From assembly GCF_034355335.1 (NCBI RefSeq), contig NZ_CP136422.1, forward strand, positions 1,181,001-1,245,000: a DNA stretch of 64,000 nt, given 5' to 3'. Every line of letters starts with the position of its first letter. The stretch's first letter is position 1. The notes under the pieces were generated by a model. The model was not told the DNA's origin. It saw only the letters and a program-made list of their open reading frames with translations, and made no database searches. This document shows positions 45,425 to 55,200 of the stretch, one piece after another. The translations under genes and the position numbers were made by a program. This DNA is from Blautia coccoides (GTDB lineage Bacteria; Bacillota; Clostridia; Lachnospirales; Lachnospiraceae).

Positions 45425-46252
45425 ATGAAAGTTTTGGAAGCAAAATTCGTACAGGGTTTTATGAGAATGGCAGATGACGGCTGGAACCAGGGATGGCATG
45501 AGAGAAACGGCGGAAATCTGACTTACCGCATCAAAAAAGAGGAAGTGCAGTCTGTAAGGGAAGAGCTGTCAGAGGACGGGGACTGGAAGGAGATCGGTAC
45601 AGCGGTTCCGGCTCTGGCGGGAGAGTATTTTCTAGTGACAGGAAGCGGGAAGTATTTCCGCAATGTTATGACAGATCCGGAGGACTCCCTTGCTGTGATC
45701 GAGTTAGATGACAAGGGAGAGAATTACCGTATCTGCTGGGGCCTGGTAAACGGAGGAAGACCTACCAGTGAACTGCCCTCCCATCTGATGAACCATGAGG
45801 TGAAGATGCAGGCTACAGGCGGAAAGCACAGAGTGATCTACCATGCCCATACGGCAAATGTGATCGCCCTGACCTTTGTGCTGCCCTTAAGGGATGAAGT
45901 GTTCACAAGAGAGCTGTGGGAGATGGCAACAGAGTGTCCGGTGGTGTTCCCGGACGGTATCGGTGTTGTGGGATGGATGGTGCCGGGAGGAAGAAAGATC
46001 GCTGCCGCCACCAGTGAACTGATGAAAAAATACGATGTGGCCATTTGGGCACATCACGGTATGTTCTGCTCAGGGGAGGATTTTGATCTGACCTTCGGGC
46101 TTATGCACACAGTGGAAAAGTCCGCGGAGATCCTTGTAAAGATGTTGTCCATGAGACCGGATAAGCTGCAGACCATCACTGCGCAGAATTTCCGGGATCT
46201 GGCGGTGGATTTTCATGTGGATCTGCCGGAAAAATTTTTGTACGATAAATAA
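45425..46252 (+). CDS. rhaD: Rhamnulose-1-phosphate aldolase
   Basis: This class II aldolase splits L-rhamnulose 1-phosphate to dihydroxyacetone phosphate and L-lactaldehyde. The 275-residue product has WNQGWHERNGGNLTYRIK near residues 20-37, PTSELPSHLMNHEVKM near 115, the zinc-binding HAHTANVIALTF near 139, and AIWAHHGMFCSGEDF near 208. Length fits RhaD. AAAGGAAC lies upstream of the ATG. A terminator follows, so it ends the rha operon; no lactaldehyde reductase gene is nearby. Confidence 0.96.
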   Translation: MKVLEAKFVQGFMRMADDGWNQGWHERNGGNLTYRIKKEEVQSVREELSEDGDWKEIGTAVPALAGEYFLVTGSGKYFRNVMTDPEDSLAVIELDDKGENYRICWGLVNGGRPTSELPSHLMNHEVKMQATGGKHRVIYHAHTANVIALTFVLPLRDEVFTRELWEMATECPVVFPDGIGVVGWMVPGGRKIAAATSELMKKYDVAIWAHHGMFCSGEDFDLTFGLMHTVEKSAEILVKMLSMRPDKLQTITAQNFRDLAVDFHVDLPEKFLYDK

Positions 46253-46275
46253 AAACTACAGCGGCAGATGTTTTG

Positions 46276-46310
46276 CGCCCGGCATGAGAAATCGTGCCGG
46301 GTGTTTTTTT
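46276..46310 (+). terminator. Terminator of the rha operon
   Basis: CGCCCGGCA pairs with TGCCGGGTG around a 10-base loop (CCCGGCA/TGCCGGG core), followed by seven T. Confidence 0.85.
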
Positions 46311-46398
46311 GAGGTGGGAAGGAATGGGAGAAGAGGATTGCCAAGTGGGCAGGCAGATAATATAATAGAAAAAAAGGGTGATAAGGGAGGGGTTTTTA

Positions 46399-47277
46399 GT
46401 GATTTGGCCGGATATTCAGAGGAATCTGGGGGAAGTGTTTGAAGGGGGGATCATGCCCACAATGGTTTACATAAATAAACAGAGAATCAATAGAAGCAGA
46501 GTGGACAGACCGCTGCACAGTCATGAGTCCATCTGTGAGATGCTGCTTATTTACAGGGGTACAGGTATTTATACAGTAAATGCTGTAACTTATCATCTGG
46601 AAGAAGGGGATGTGCTTTTTTATAATCAGGATGATCTGCATGAAGTATCTTCAGGAACGGAGGAGGAGATTGGGTCTTATTGTGTGGGAATCACGAATCT
46701 CAGACTCAAAGGGCTGCCAAGGAATCATCTTGTGGGAGAAGAAGGACCTTATGTGCGGAAGGCAGGACAGATGTATCCCCTTTTAAAAGAAATGTGCGGG
46801 CAGATGTATATGATGCAGGAGACAAATCAGACCGGCAGGCTGGCCGCACAGCTTTTGTGTGCTTCATTGGTGGTGATGGCAAGCCAGTTGGAGGCTTTTC
46901 CCCAGGCTGTGGCAGATGGTACGAAGGAAGAACAATTTGTGGCTAGGATATGGAATTATCTGAACAAACATTATACGGAGGAGATAAGCCTGGAAAAAAT
47001 TGCAGAAGCTCTGGGGTGCTCAGCTCCTTATGTGTCTCATGCATTTAAGAATGCGACAGGAAGTACCCCTATTCAGTATGTGATACGGCGGAGGATCGGA
47101 CTGGCACAGACGCTGCTGATCTCTACAGACATGACCGCCACACAGATTGCTACTACGGTGGGGTATGACAATACCAATTATTTTTGTACTCTGTTTGCAA
47201 AGGTAGTGGGGATGACACCGATTCGTTATAGGGGACTTTATTTGGAGGAGCTTAAAGGGGTTCGTAACCAGTCATGA
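46399..47277 (+). CDS. AraC family transcriptional regulator
   Basis: The 292-residue product has an N-terminal cupin domain (RPLHSHESICEMLLIYRG near residue 40; YHLEEGDVLFYNQDDLHEVS) and a C-terminal AraC helix-turn-helix pair. There ISLEKIAEALGCSAPYVSHA and MTATQIATTVGYDNTNYFCT precede a GMTPIRYR end. The GTG at 46399 with AAGGGAGG upstream is the likeliest start. It lies just upstream of the sugar locus at 47.6-52.1 kb, separated by a terminator, and is the obvious candidate regulator of it. Confidence 0.88.
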   Translation: MIWPDIQRNLGEVFEGGIMPTMVYINKQRINRSRVDRPLHSHESICEMLLIYRGTGIYTVNAVTYHLEEGDVLFYNQDDLHEVSSGTEEEIGSYCVGITNLRLKGLPRNHLVGEEGPYVRKAGQMYPLLKEMCGQMYMMQETNQTGRLAAQLLCASLVVMASQLEAFPQAVADGTKEEQFVARIWNYLNKHYTEEISLEKIAEALGCSAPYVSHAFKNATGSTPIQYVIRRRIGLAQTLLISTDMTATQIATTVGYDNTNYFCTLFAKVVGMTPIRYRGLYLEELKGVRNQS

Positions 47278-47304
47278 AAGGATGAAGATCAGTAACCGTT
47301 CAGT

Positions 47305-47360
47305 AAATAAGTGTGGAAGAGAAAGCTTATTATTTAGGCTTTGGCTTCCACACTTATTTT
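47305..47360 (+). terminator. Terminator after the AraC gene
   Basis: AATAAGTGTGGAAG and CTTCCACACTTATT are perfectly complementary over 14 bases, with a loop of 24 bases, followed by a T-run. Confidence 0.85.
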
Positions 47361-47606
47361 TTTATATTAGGGGAGTATCAAATTTGGAGGGGTTTTGAAG
47401 GATTCAGGGAGACAGAAGAGAAGAAGAACAGGATAGTGAAGTATGCTGAGGAAAAAAGGGGGAGGCTGAGAGGAGTTTCGGGGATTTGGCGGGGAAGATG
47501 GTACAGGATACTGAAGGCGTGCTTTTAGCGGGTGGGATATAATGGGAACATAAAAGAGCACAGAGAAAGCACACAGAAATAGCACACAGAAAAAGGAGGA
47601 AATAGC
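47361..47606 (+). promoter_or_regulatory. Leader and promoter region of the sugar locus
   Basis: No gene is visible. TATAAT at about 47538-47543 may be a -10, with no clear -35. Short tandem repeats AGCACAGAGAA, AGCACACAGAAAT and AGCACACAGAAA follow at 47557-47592, then a strong AAGGAGG before the first gene. The repeats may be binding sites or a slippage product. Confidence 0.4.
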
Positions 47607-48533
47607 ATGAGTATGAATATTTGCGGGGCACCGTGCTGCTGGGGAGTGGATGACGTGAAAAATCCATATCTGCCGGCTTGGGAGAGGGTGCTTGAGGAGG
47701 CCGGACTGGCAGGATACAGGGCAATTGAACTGGGGCCTTATGGATATCTGCCGGTTGATGCAAAGAGAGTTTCCCGGGAGCTGGAAAAGAATGGACTGGC
47801 TATTGTGGCAGGGACTATTTTTGATGATCTGCTGAGTGAGGAGAATTATGAAAATGTACTCAGGCAGACAGAGGAAATATGCAAACTGGTGACAGCGCTT
47901 CCGCCGCTGCCGGTACATGAGGGTCAGCATTTTGCGGCACCTTATCTTACAGTTATGGATTGGGGGCATGATGAAAGGGATTATGCAGCGGGACATCCGG
48001 ATGCGGCGCCAAGGCTGAATGAAAAAGAGTGGGGCATTATGATGGAACATATCAGAGGGATATGTAAAAAAGCAAGGATATATGGAGTACGGCCTGTAGT
48101 CCATCCCCATGCGGGAGGGTATATTGAGTTTGCAGATGAGATAGAAGCTCTGGTCAGAGATATTCCTTATGAATTGGCAGGACTTTGTCTGGATACGGGG
48201 CATCTCTATTATTCAGGAATGGACCCGGTTGAATGGCTGAAAAAATATGCGGGACGTTTGGATTATGTACACTTTAAGGATGTCAGTGAAAAAGTATACA
48301 GGGATGTGCTGAATAAGAAAATCCGTTTCTTTGAAGGATGCGGAGAAGGGGCTATGTGTCCCATTGGAAAAGGGTGTCTGGACTATCCGGGAATCAAAGC
48401 AGCATTGGAGGAGATCGGATATAGCGGATATATCACGATCGAACAGGAGCGGGACCCAAGAAATTCAAATACCAGTCTGCGGGATGTGAGAGAGAGCGTA
48501 GCATATCTGAAAAGTGTTGGATACCAGATTTGA
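47607..48533 (+). CDS. IolE-like TIM-barrel isomerase/epimerase/dehydratase
   Basis: AP-endonuclease-2-fold TIM barrels include myo-inosose dehydratase IolE and sugar isomerases and beta-eliminases. The 308-residue product starts MSMNICGAPCCWGVDDVK, has a GTIFDDLLSEEN segment near residue 70, the metal-binding VVHPHAGGYIEF near 165, LCLDTGHLYYSG near 193, YVHFKDVSEKV near 220 and YITIEQERDPRNSNTSLRDV near 275. Metal ligands are intact. GGAGG precedes the ATG. It begins a tight run with the next three genes (gaps of 36, 23 and 44 bases). The substrate cannot be fixed from sequence. Confidence 0.85.
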   Translation: MSMNICGAPCCWGVDDVKNPYLPAWERVLEEAGLAGYRAIELGPYGYLPVDAKRVSRELEKNGLAIVAGTIFDDLLSEENYENVLRQTEEICKLVTALPPLPVHEGQHFAAPYLTVMDWGHDERDYAAGHPDAAPRLNEKEWGIMMEHIRGICKKARIYGVRPVVHPHAGGYIEFADEIEALVRDIPYELAGLCLDTGHLYYSGMDPVEWLKKYAGRLDYVHFKDVSEKVYRDVLNKKIRFFEGCGEGAMCPIGKGCLDYPGIKAALEEIGYSGYITIEQERDPRNSNTSLRDVRESVAYLKSVGYQI

Positions 48534-48569
48534 CGGAACAGAATAAAGATAAAAAAGGAGAATGAGAAT

Positions 48570-49733
48570 ATGTATTACGGAGAGAAGAAAGTTGAGAATC
48601 CAATTCGCTGGGCAATGGTTGGAGGAGGAAAAGGAAGCCAGATCGGTTATATCCACAGGTCTTCCGCACTGAGAGATTTTAATTTTGAGCTGGTGGCCGG
48701 TGCCTTTGATATTAATCCTGAGAGAGGGAAGGATTTTGGAAAAAAACTGCATGTGAGTGAAGACAGATGCTATCCCGATTATAAGACCATGTTTGCCAGG
48801 GAGGCAGAGAGAGAGGATGGTATCCAGGCGGTATCTGTGGCTACGCCAAACGGTACCCACTACGAGATTACAAAGGCAGCGCTTGAGGCAGGACTTCATG
48901 TGATTTGTGAAAAACCTCTTTGTTTTACAACAGAACAGGCAGAGGAGCTGGAAAAGCTGGCAGTCAGGAGAAATAAAGTGGTGGGTATCACCTATGGATA
49001 TGCCGGACATCAGATGATCGAGGAGGCACGGCAGATGATCGCAGATGGGAAATTGGGTGATATCCGTATCGTTAATATGCAGTTTTCCCACGGGTTTCAC
49101 AATGTGGCGGTGGAAGCCACCACAGCGTCTACAAAGTGGAGAGTTGACCCCAAAGTGGCAGGACCGTCTTATGTACTGGGAGATGTGGGAACACATCCGC
49201 TTTATCTGTCAGAAGTAATGCTTCCGGATATGAAGATCAAACGGCTTATGTGCAGCAGACAGTCTTTTGTTAAATCAAGGGCACCTCTTGAAGACAATGC
49301 TATGACAATTATGGAGTATGAGAACGGAGCAGTGGGATATGTATGGTCTTCCTGTGTGAACTGCGGTTCTATGCATGGACAGAAAATAAGGGTTATCGGT
49401 GAGAAAGCATCTCTGGAGTGGTGGGATGAAAGGCCGAACCAGCTCACCTTTGAAGTACAGGGGGAGCCGGTAAAAGTTTTGGAAAGAGGTATGGATTATC
49501 TGCATCCCTCAGCAATGGCTGATGACAGGATCGGAGGGGGACATCCGGAGGGTCTGTTTGAGGCGTGGAGTAATCTATACAGCCGTTTTGCACAGGCAAT
49601 GACTGCTGCGGATGAAGGGAAAAGTGTAGATTTCTGGTACCCTAACATTCATGCCGGTGTAGAAGGTGTGCGCTGGGTGGAAAACTGTGTGCGTTCCGCA
49701 GATCAGGGAGCTTCCTGGGTGGACTACAAGTAA
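48570..49733 (+). CDS. Gfo/Idh/MocA family dehydrogenase, glucoside-3-dehydrogenase-like
   Basis: The 387-residue product has the NAD(P)-binding Rossmann start WAMVGGGKGSQIGYIHRSSA near residue 12, the EKP motif in VICEKPLCFTT near 110, and the late catalytic block YVLGDVGTHPLYLSE near 197. The GGGxGSxIGxxHR variant of the nucleotide loop is, to my knowledge, that of sugar 3-dehydrogenases such as DgpA rather than of plain inositol dehydrogenases. The gene sits between two TIM-barrel enzyme genes, which fits oxidation of a sugar ring followed by elimination or isomerisation. Confidence 0.85.
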   Translation: MYYGEKKVENPIRWAMVGGGKGSQIGYIHRSSALRDFNFELVAGAFDINPERGKDFGKKLHVSEDRCYPDYKTMFAREAEREDGIQAVSVATPNGTHYEITKAALEAGLHVICEKPLCFTTEQAEELEKLAVRRNKVVGITYGYAGHQMIEEARQMIADGKLGDIRIVNMQFSHGFHNVAVEATTASTKWRVDPKVAGPSYVLGDVGTHPLYLSEVMLPDMKIKRLMCSRQSFVKSRAPLEDNAMTIMEYENGAVGYVWSSCVNCGSMHGQKIRVIGEKASLEWWDERPNQLTFEVQGEPVKVLERGMDYLHPSAMADDRIGGGHPEGLFEAWSNLYSRFAQAMTAADEGKSVDFWYPNIHAGVEGVRWVENCVRSADQGASWVDYK

Positions 49734-49756
49734 AAGAGATACAAGGAGATGATGAG

Positions 49757-50677
49757 ATGAAAATTGCATTTGACGTGGATGTGCTGGCAAAGCAGATGGA
49801 TATAAACAGAATGGTACACCAGGTGGCTGACTGGGGATATAAATATATAGAACAGTCACCACATCCCAGGATCAATCCCTTTTATAAACACCCCCTATTT
49901 TCAAAAGAATGTGAAGCGGAGTATCGTAAGGCACTTGGTGAAACAGGGGTGGAAATATCCTCTTTTATCGTGGTGTACCGCTGGTCCGGCCCCACGGAGG
50001 AGGAGCGGCAGTTTGCAGTGGCAAATTGGAAACGGATGATAGAGATCGCTGTGGATATGGGAGTTCAGGTTATCAATACAGAGCTTTCAGGAGATCCCAA
50101 TCAGCAGGAGATCTGTAATGGCATGTGGTTCAGATCCATGGAGGAACTGCTTCCGATTTTTGAGCGGGAGGGAATCCGTGTGGAGATACAGTCACATCCT
50201 TATGATTTTTGTGAGCTGAACAACGAGACCTGTGATATGGTAAAATCCTTCCGGTCAAAAAATCTTGGTTATGTGTACTCTTCGCCTCACGGATTTTTTT
50301 ATGATGAAGGCAGAGGTGATGTGCGTTCCATGCTGCGGTATGCGGGTGATGAACTGACACATGTGTTGTTTGCAGACACCTTTAATCAGACCTTGGACTG
50401 CCGTTATATTGCTAATCCGCCGTGGCTGAACAAAGGGGGAAAAGCGGACGTGACAATACACCAGCATCTGGCTATGGGAGAGGGAGATGTGGATTTTGAG
50501 GGGATTTTTCAGACTCTAAGAAAAATGGAGTTCGCGGATAAACAACTGAGGAAGGACGCGCCCAAGGCAGGCGGTGACAACATTGCATGTGTCTCTATGT
50601 TCGGGTTTCCGGAGAAGATGGACAGGCAGGCACCCCAGGCACGGGAGCGGATCGAAAGGGAACTTCTGGGAAAATAA
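49757..50677 (+). CDS. Second TIM-barrel isomerase/epimerase-like enzyme
   Basis: The 306-residue product is of the same fold as the 47607 gene but clearly distinct. It begins MKIAFDVDVLAKQMDINRMV, with acidic and histidine metal ligands in QVINTELSGDPNQ near residue 98, IRVEIQSHPYDFCE near 137, and GYVYSSPHGFFYD near 170, followed by THVLFADTFNQTL near 200. The SSPH segment replaces the more usual LDTGH. The C-terminus has the DFEGIFQTLRKM helix pattern. AAGGAG precedes the ATG. Its role in the locus could be a beta-elimination or epimerisation step. Confidence 0.82.
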   Translation: MKIAFDVDVLAKQMDINRMVHQVADWGYKYIEQSPHPRINPFYKHPLFSKECEAEYRKALGETGVEISSFIVVYRWSGPTEEERQFAVANWKRMIEIAVDMGVQVINTELSGDPNQQEICNGMWFRSMEELLPIFEREGIRVEIQSHPYDFCELNNETCDMVKSFRSKNLGYVYSSPHGFFYDEGRGDVRSMLRYAGDELTHVLFADTFNQTLDCRYIANPPWLNKGGKADVTIHQHLAMGEGDVDFEGIFQTLRKMEFADKQLRKDAPKAGGDNIACVSMFGFPEKMDRQAPQARERIERELLGK

Positions 50678-50721
50678 AATCGGATATAAGCGATAGATAA
50701 AAGGATTGGGAGGACTTTATT

Positions 50722-52125
50722 GTGGAAAAGGAAATGGGGAATGTACCCTCTGCGGGGGCGGAGAGGGGGAAACTATCTTTTGCTGCACGTGTTTCTTACG
50801 GGTGCGGTGATACTGCCTGTAATGTTGTTTTTGGTATGATCAGTACGCTGCTGACTCTGTTTTATACAGACTATGTGGGGGTAGCTGCGGCTGCAGTGGG
50901 AATGGTAATGCTGATCTCCCGTGTGTTTGATGGATTCTCAGATGTGGTTATGGGACTTCTTGTGGAGCGGACAAACTCCAGATGGGGAAAATCAAGGCCA
51001 TGGATATTATGGATGGCTGTACCTTATGCGGTGTCAGCAGTGCTGTTGTTTACAGTACCCCATACAACGGGATTAGTTCAGTTTCTGTACATATTTGTCA
51101 CTTATAATTTTTGTACCACAGTTTGCTATACAGCTATCAATCTTCCGTATGGCAGCCTTTCCGCTATGATGACGAGAGAGTCAGGGGAGAGGGATATGCT
51201 CAGCATTGTGCGCATGGGAATGTCGCCATTCGGCCGAATTCTGGCGGTCACTTGTACTATGCCTCTTGTAAAGCTTTTTGGGAATGACCAGGCCGCATGG
51301 GTAAAGACTATGGCGATCTGGGCGGCTCTGGCCTTGGGACTGCTGCTGATATGCTTTTTTAGGTGTGAGGAGACTGTAAAGATCGAAGCACAGGCAAAGC
51401 AGGAGAAAATACCTGTGGGGAAATCTTTTAAAGCCCTGGTATGTAATCAGTATTTTTGGGCAGTTCTGATATTATGGATGATGCAGAATGTTATTTATGG
51501 ACTGACCGGCACCATTCTGCCTTACTACTGCAAATACATTTTCCACAATGATACGTGGATGTACAGTGCTTTGTATCTAACAGAAACACTGACCATTGTA
51601 TCCGCTACTTTTGTCTGCCCGTTTCTCCTCAAACGGTTTGGTAAGAGGAATATGTCTTTGGCAGGGGCAGTATTGGCTCTGATCGGCCAATGTATCTTTT
51701 TTATCAACCCAGATCATTTTCAATGGATGCTCCTTTGCTGTATCATTCGGGGGATTGGCCTGGCACCTCTTAATTCCGTTGTTTTTGGGATGCTGGGGGA
51801 TGTGGTGGAGTTTGGACAGTGGAAGACGCACATTCGTCAGGAAAGTCTTATTTTTGCAGGCGGATCAGTGGGAACCAAGATTGGCTCCGGGCTGGCGTCT
51901 GCATCCATGACAGGGCTTTTGTCCCTGGCGGGATATGTCAGCTCTACAAATGGAAATATAGTACAGCCGGAAAGTGCTGTAGCTATGATACAGAAAATAT
52001 ACATGTTTGGCCCTTTCCTTGTATGGAGCGTAGTGATCGTTACGCTGGTTTTGTACAGACTGGATAAACGGTATCCTGACATTATGAAAGAACTGTGCAG
52101 AAGAGAGGCCTCTGGCTTTTTGTAA
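50722..52125 (+). CDS. GPH-type (MFS) sugar:cation symporter
   Basis: The 467-residue product has about twelve membrane spans and the GPH family marks: YGCGDTACNVVFGM near residue 28, RVFDGFSDVVMGLLVERTNS near 65, then RWGKSRPWILW, and INLPYGSLSAMMT near 138. Members bring in glycosides, with Na+ or H+. The start is GTG with GGGAGGA upstream. It is fourth and last in the run that began at 47607, and a terminator follows, so it is the likely importer of the pathway substrate. Confidence 0.9.
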   Translation: MEKEMGNVPSAGAERGKLSFAARVSYGCGDTACNVVFGMISTLLTLFYTDYVGVAAAAVGMVMLISRVFDGFSDVVMGLLVERTNSRWGKSRPWILWMAVPYAVSAVLLFTVPHTTGLVQFLYIFVTYNFCTTVCYTAINLPYGSLSAMMTRESGERDMLSIVRMGMSPFGRILAVTCTMPLVKLFGNDQAAWVKTMAIWAALALGLLLICFFRCEETVKIEAQAKQEKIPVGKSFKALVCNQYFWAVLILWMMQNVIYGLTGTILPYYCKYIFHNDTWMYSALYLTETLTIVSATFVCPFLLKRFGKRNMSLAGAVLALIGQCIFFINPDHFQWMLLCCIIRGIGLAPLNSVVFGMLGDVVEFGQWKTHIRQESLIFAGGSVGTKIGSGLASASMTGLLSLAGYVSSTNGNIVQPESAVAMIQKIYMFGPFLVWSVVIVTLVLYRLDKRYPDIMKELCRREASGFL

Positions 52126-52135
52126 TACAGACAGA

Positions 52136-52186
52136 AAAAATCCGGTCCTGTTTTCCATCAAATTGGAAGGCAGAGCCGGATTTTTC
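52136..52186 (+). terminator. Terminator after the symporter gene
   Basis: AAAATCCGG and CCGGATTTTT form the base of the stem with an inner TTTTCCA/TGGAA stem, giving an A-run and T-run terminator. Confidence 0.85.
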
Positions 52187-52274
52187 TATGGTATCCTACA
52201 GGATTAAATGTTACAATGATAACAATAAGGATTTTTGGACGGTCAAAGTACCGGTTCTGTAAGGAGATTATCAT

Positions 52275-55200
52275 ATGTATGAAGAAATGCAGCAGAGAGT
52301 GGAGGCATATGCCTCCCTGATCCTGAGAAGATATTTTTGCGAGTCAGATGTGGAGTTTCTCATATCCACATTTGATGATGATATCGTATGGCTGGGAGCA
52401 GGGCCGCAGCAGAAGGCAGAGGGCAAAGAGGCTGTGGCAGCCTGCTTTCGGGAAGGAAAGGAGGATCTGGCACCCTGCCATATGTACGGCGAGCAGTATG
52501 TGACCAGGGCACTCACAGAGGAATATTTTTTCTGTGAGGGGGAGAGCTGGATCCAGCCAAGGGAGGAAACCGGTCTGTATTTTAAGACGCACCAGAGGAT
52601 CACTTTTATCTTCAGGCTGGACAGAGATAAAAATGAGCTGATAACGGTTCATATTCATAATTCCGTGGATTTCTCCGATATACAGCAGGGAGAGCTTTTC
52701 CCGGTCCAGGCGGGGAAAGAGGCGTACAGGAAACTGGAAGAAACTCTGGCCAATAAGGACAGACAGATAGAGCTGATGCTGTCCCAGCTTCCCGGGGGAA
52801 TGCTGATCTGCCGGGAAGATGAGCAGTATTCTGTCAAATGGATCAGCGACGCCCTCTGTCATCTTCTTGGATACATAGGGCCTGAGGAATTTGATGAGTT
52901 TACCGGGGGCTGCTGCAGAGGGTTTATACTTTCTGAGGATTATACCGCCATGAGGCAGCAGGCGGAGGCGAGTCTGGAGGAGAGAGGAACCTATAATGTG
53001 GAATACCGTGTTGCCAAAAAAGACGGCAGCCAGTTCTGGGTATCCGATATGGGAAAAAAGGTTACGGATGAGGAAGGGGAGGACGTGATCTACTGCTTCA
53101 TCGGTGATATATCAGAGAAGAAGGAGCGGGAGCAGCAGGCTCAGCTTGCAGGCAGAGAGGCAGCCAGACAGGCGCGTTTTCTCACCCAGCTCTACAACTC
53201 TATCCCCTGCGGCATTCTGCAGTTTGAGCCGGAACCGCCTCACCACATTGTCAATTTCAACCGGAGAGTCTGGGAGTTCTATGGTTATCACTCAGAGGAA
53301 GATTATATGAAGGAATTGTATAATCCTCTATTGATGGCTCTGGAACATGATCGGGATAAGATTGAGTCAAAGATCCGCAGCCTCCGTGTGGGCAGCGGCA
53401 TCATCACCTATACAAGAGAGTCCAGGAAAAATGACGGTTCGCCTATGTGGGTCAGTGTGATCATGGAACGCCTTATCAATGCGGATGGTCTTGACGTGGT
53501 CCAGGCTATTTTTACGGATATTACGCAGATGCACCTTCTGCAGGAGGCCCAGGAACAGGAGCAGCGGATCGAGAACCAGTCCCTGCGGGCAGCCACCTGT
53601 ACAGCGTATCCATTGATCATGAGTATCAACCTTACAAAAAATACATACAACTGTTTCATTGAGGAACAGATCTGTCCTTATGAGAGAAGCGGGATCTATG
53701 ATGAACTGCTGAGGATTTCCACCCCTGATGTCTACCCTTCCTACCGGGAGGATTTTGAAAAGTTCACATCCAGGGAATCTATTATAAAAAGATTCGCAGC
53801 CGGTGAGCGTGAGCTTTACATGGAACTGCAGGAAAAGGGATATGACGGGGATTACCACTGGATCTCCATACAGGTCATCTGTGTGGATAATCCTGTGGGG
53901 ACAGACGTGCTGGCAATCGAGCTGGTAAAGGTGCTGGACAGCCAGAGAGCGGAGCAGGCCAGACAGGAACAGCTTCTCAGAGATGCCCTGGCAGGTGCCA
54001 AGGCAGCCAACAGCGCGAAATCTGACTTTCTCTCCAGAATGAGCCATGATATCAGAACGCCCATGAATGCCATTATCGGAATGAGCACTATCGGCCAGAT
54101 GAAAATTGAGGATACGCCCAGAGTACAGGACTGCTTCAGAAAAATTGACGCCTCCTCCAGATACCTGCTGTCCTTGATCAACGATATTCTTGATATGTCC
54201 AAGATAGAGACGGGTAAAATGGAGATCAACAGCAGAAAATTCAATTTCGCTGAATTGTATGAGGAGATATCCTCTATTATTTATCCTCAGGCTGTGGAGT
54301 CTATGATAGGCTTTGAGGCCAGACAGATTGAGCCTATGGAGCATTATTATGTGGGAGATGCCCTGAGGGTCAAACAGATACTCATGAATCTGCTCTCAAA
54401 TGCGCTGAAATTCACACCTGCCCAGGGAAAGATCCTGGTGAGCACCCGGGAAGAGAAGCGTACCAATGGCTATGCCTATGTGCAGATCACTGTTGAGGAC
54501 AGCGGTATCGGTATGTCTGAGGAATTCAAGGAGCGTATATTCCAGCCTTTTGAACAGGAGAGCGCAGAGAGTGCCAGAAACAATGTGGGAAGCGGTCTGG
54601 GACTTTCCATTGTATTCAACCTGGTTCAGCTTATGGGAGGCAGGATACAGGTGGAGAGCCAGAAGGGAAGGGGCAGCAGATTCATGGTTTCGATCCCTCT
54701 GGGGCTGGTGGATGATGACGAGGAGGAAGAATTCAGGCGGAAAAACAGGGAGCTTATGAAAGATGTGGAAGTCCTGGTAGTGGATGACGACGAGATCGTA
54801 TGTGAACAGACCTCAGTCATTTTGGAGGAGATAGGCGCGCATTCTATCTGGGTGTCATCCGGCCGTGAGGCTTTGGAACAGGTGAGCATTGCTGTATCCC
54901 AGGGAAGGACCATAGATGTGGCCATGATTGACTGGAAAATGCCGGACATGGACGGCATAGAGACAACGCGCCGCATCCGTGAAATCACCGGGACGGAAAC
55001 CATGATCATCATTATATCAGCCTATGACTGGAGCAGCATAGAGGAGGAGGCCAGAAAGGCGGGGGCCAATTTCTTCATACCCAAACCTCTTTTCCGCTCC
55101 ACCATTTACAATACGTTTTCAAGGCTGGGGACAGTCTGCGGCAGTGACAAGGAGCCGGAGGAAGAGGAGACAAATTTCGGAAAACGGCGTGTGCTTTTGG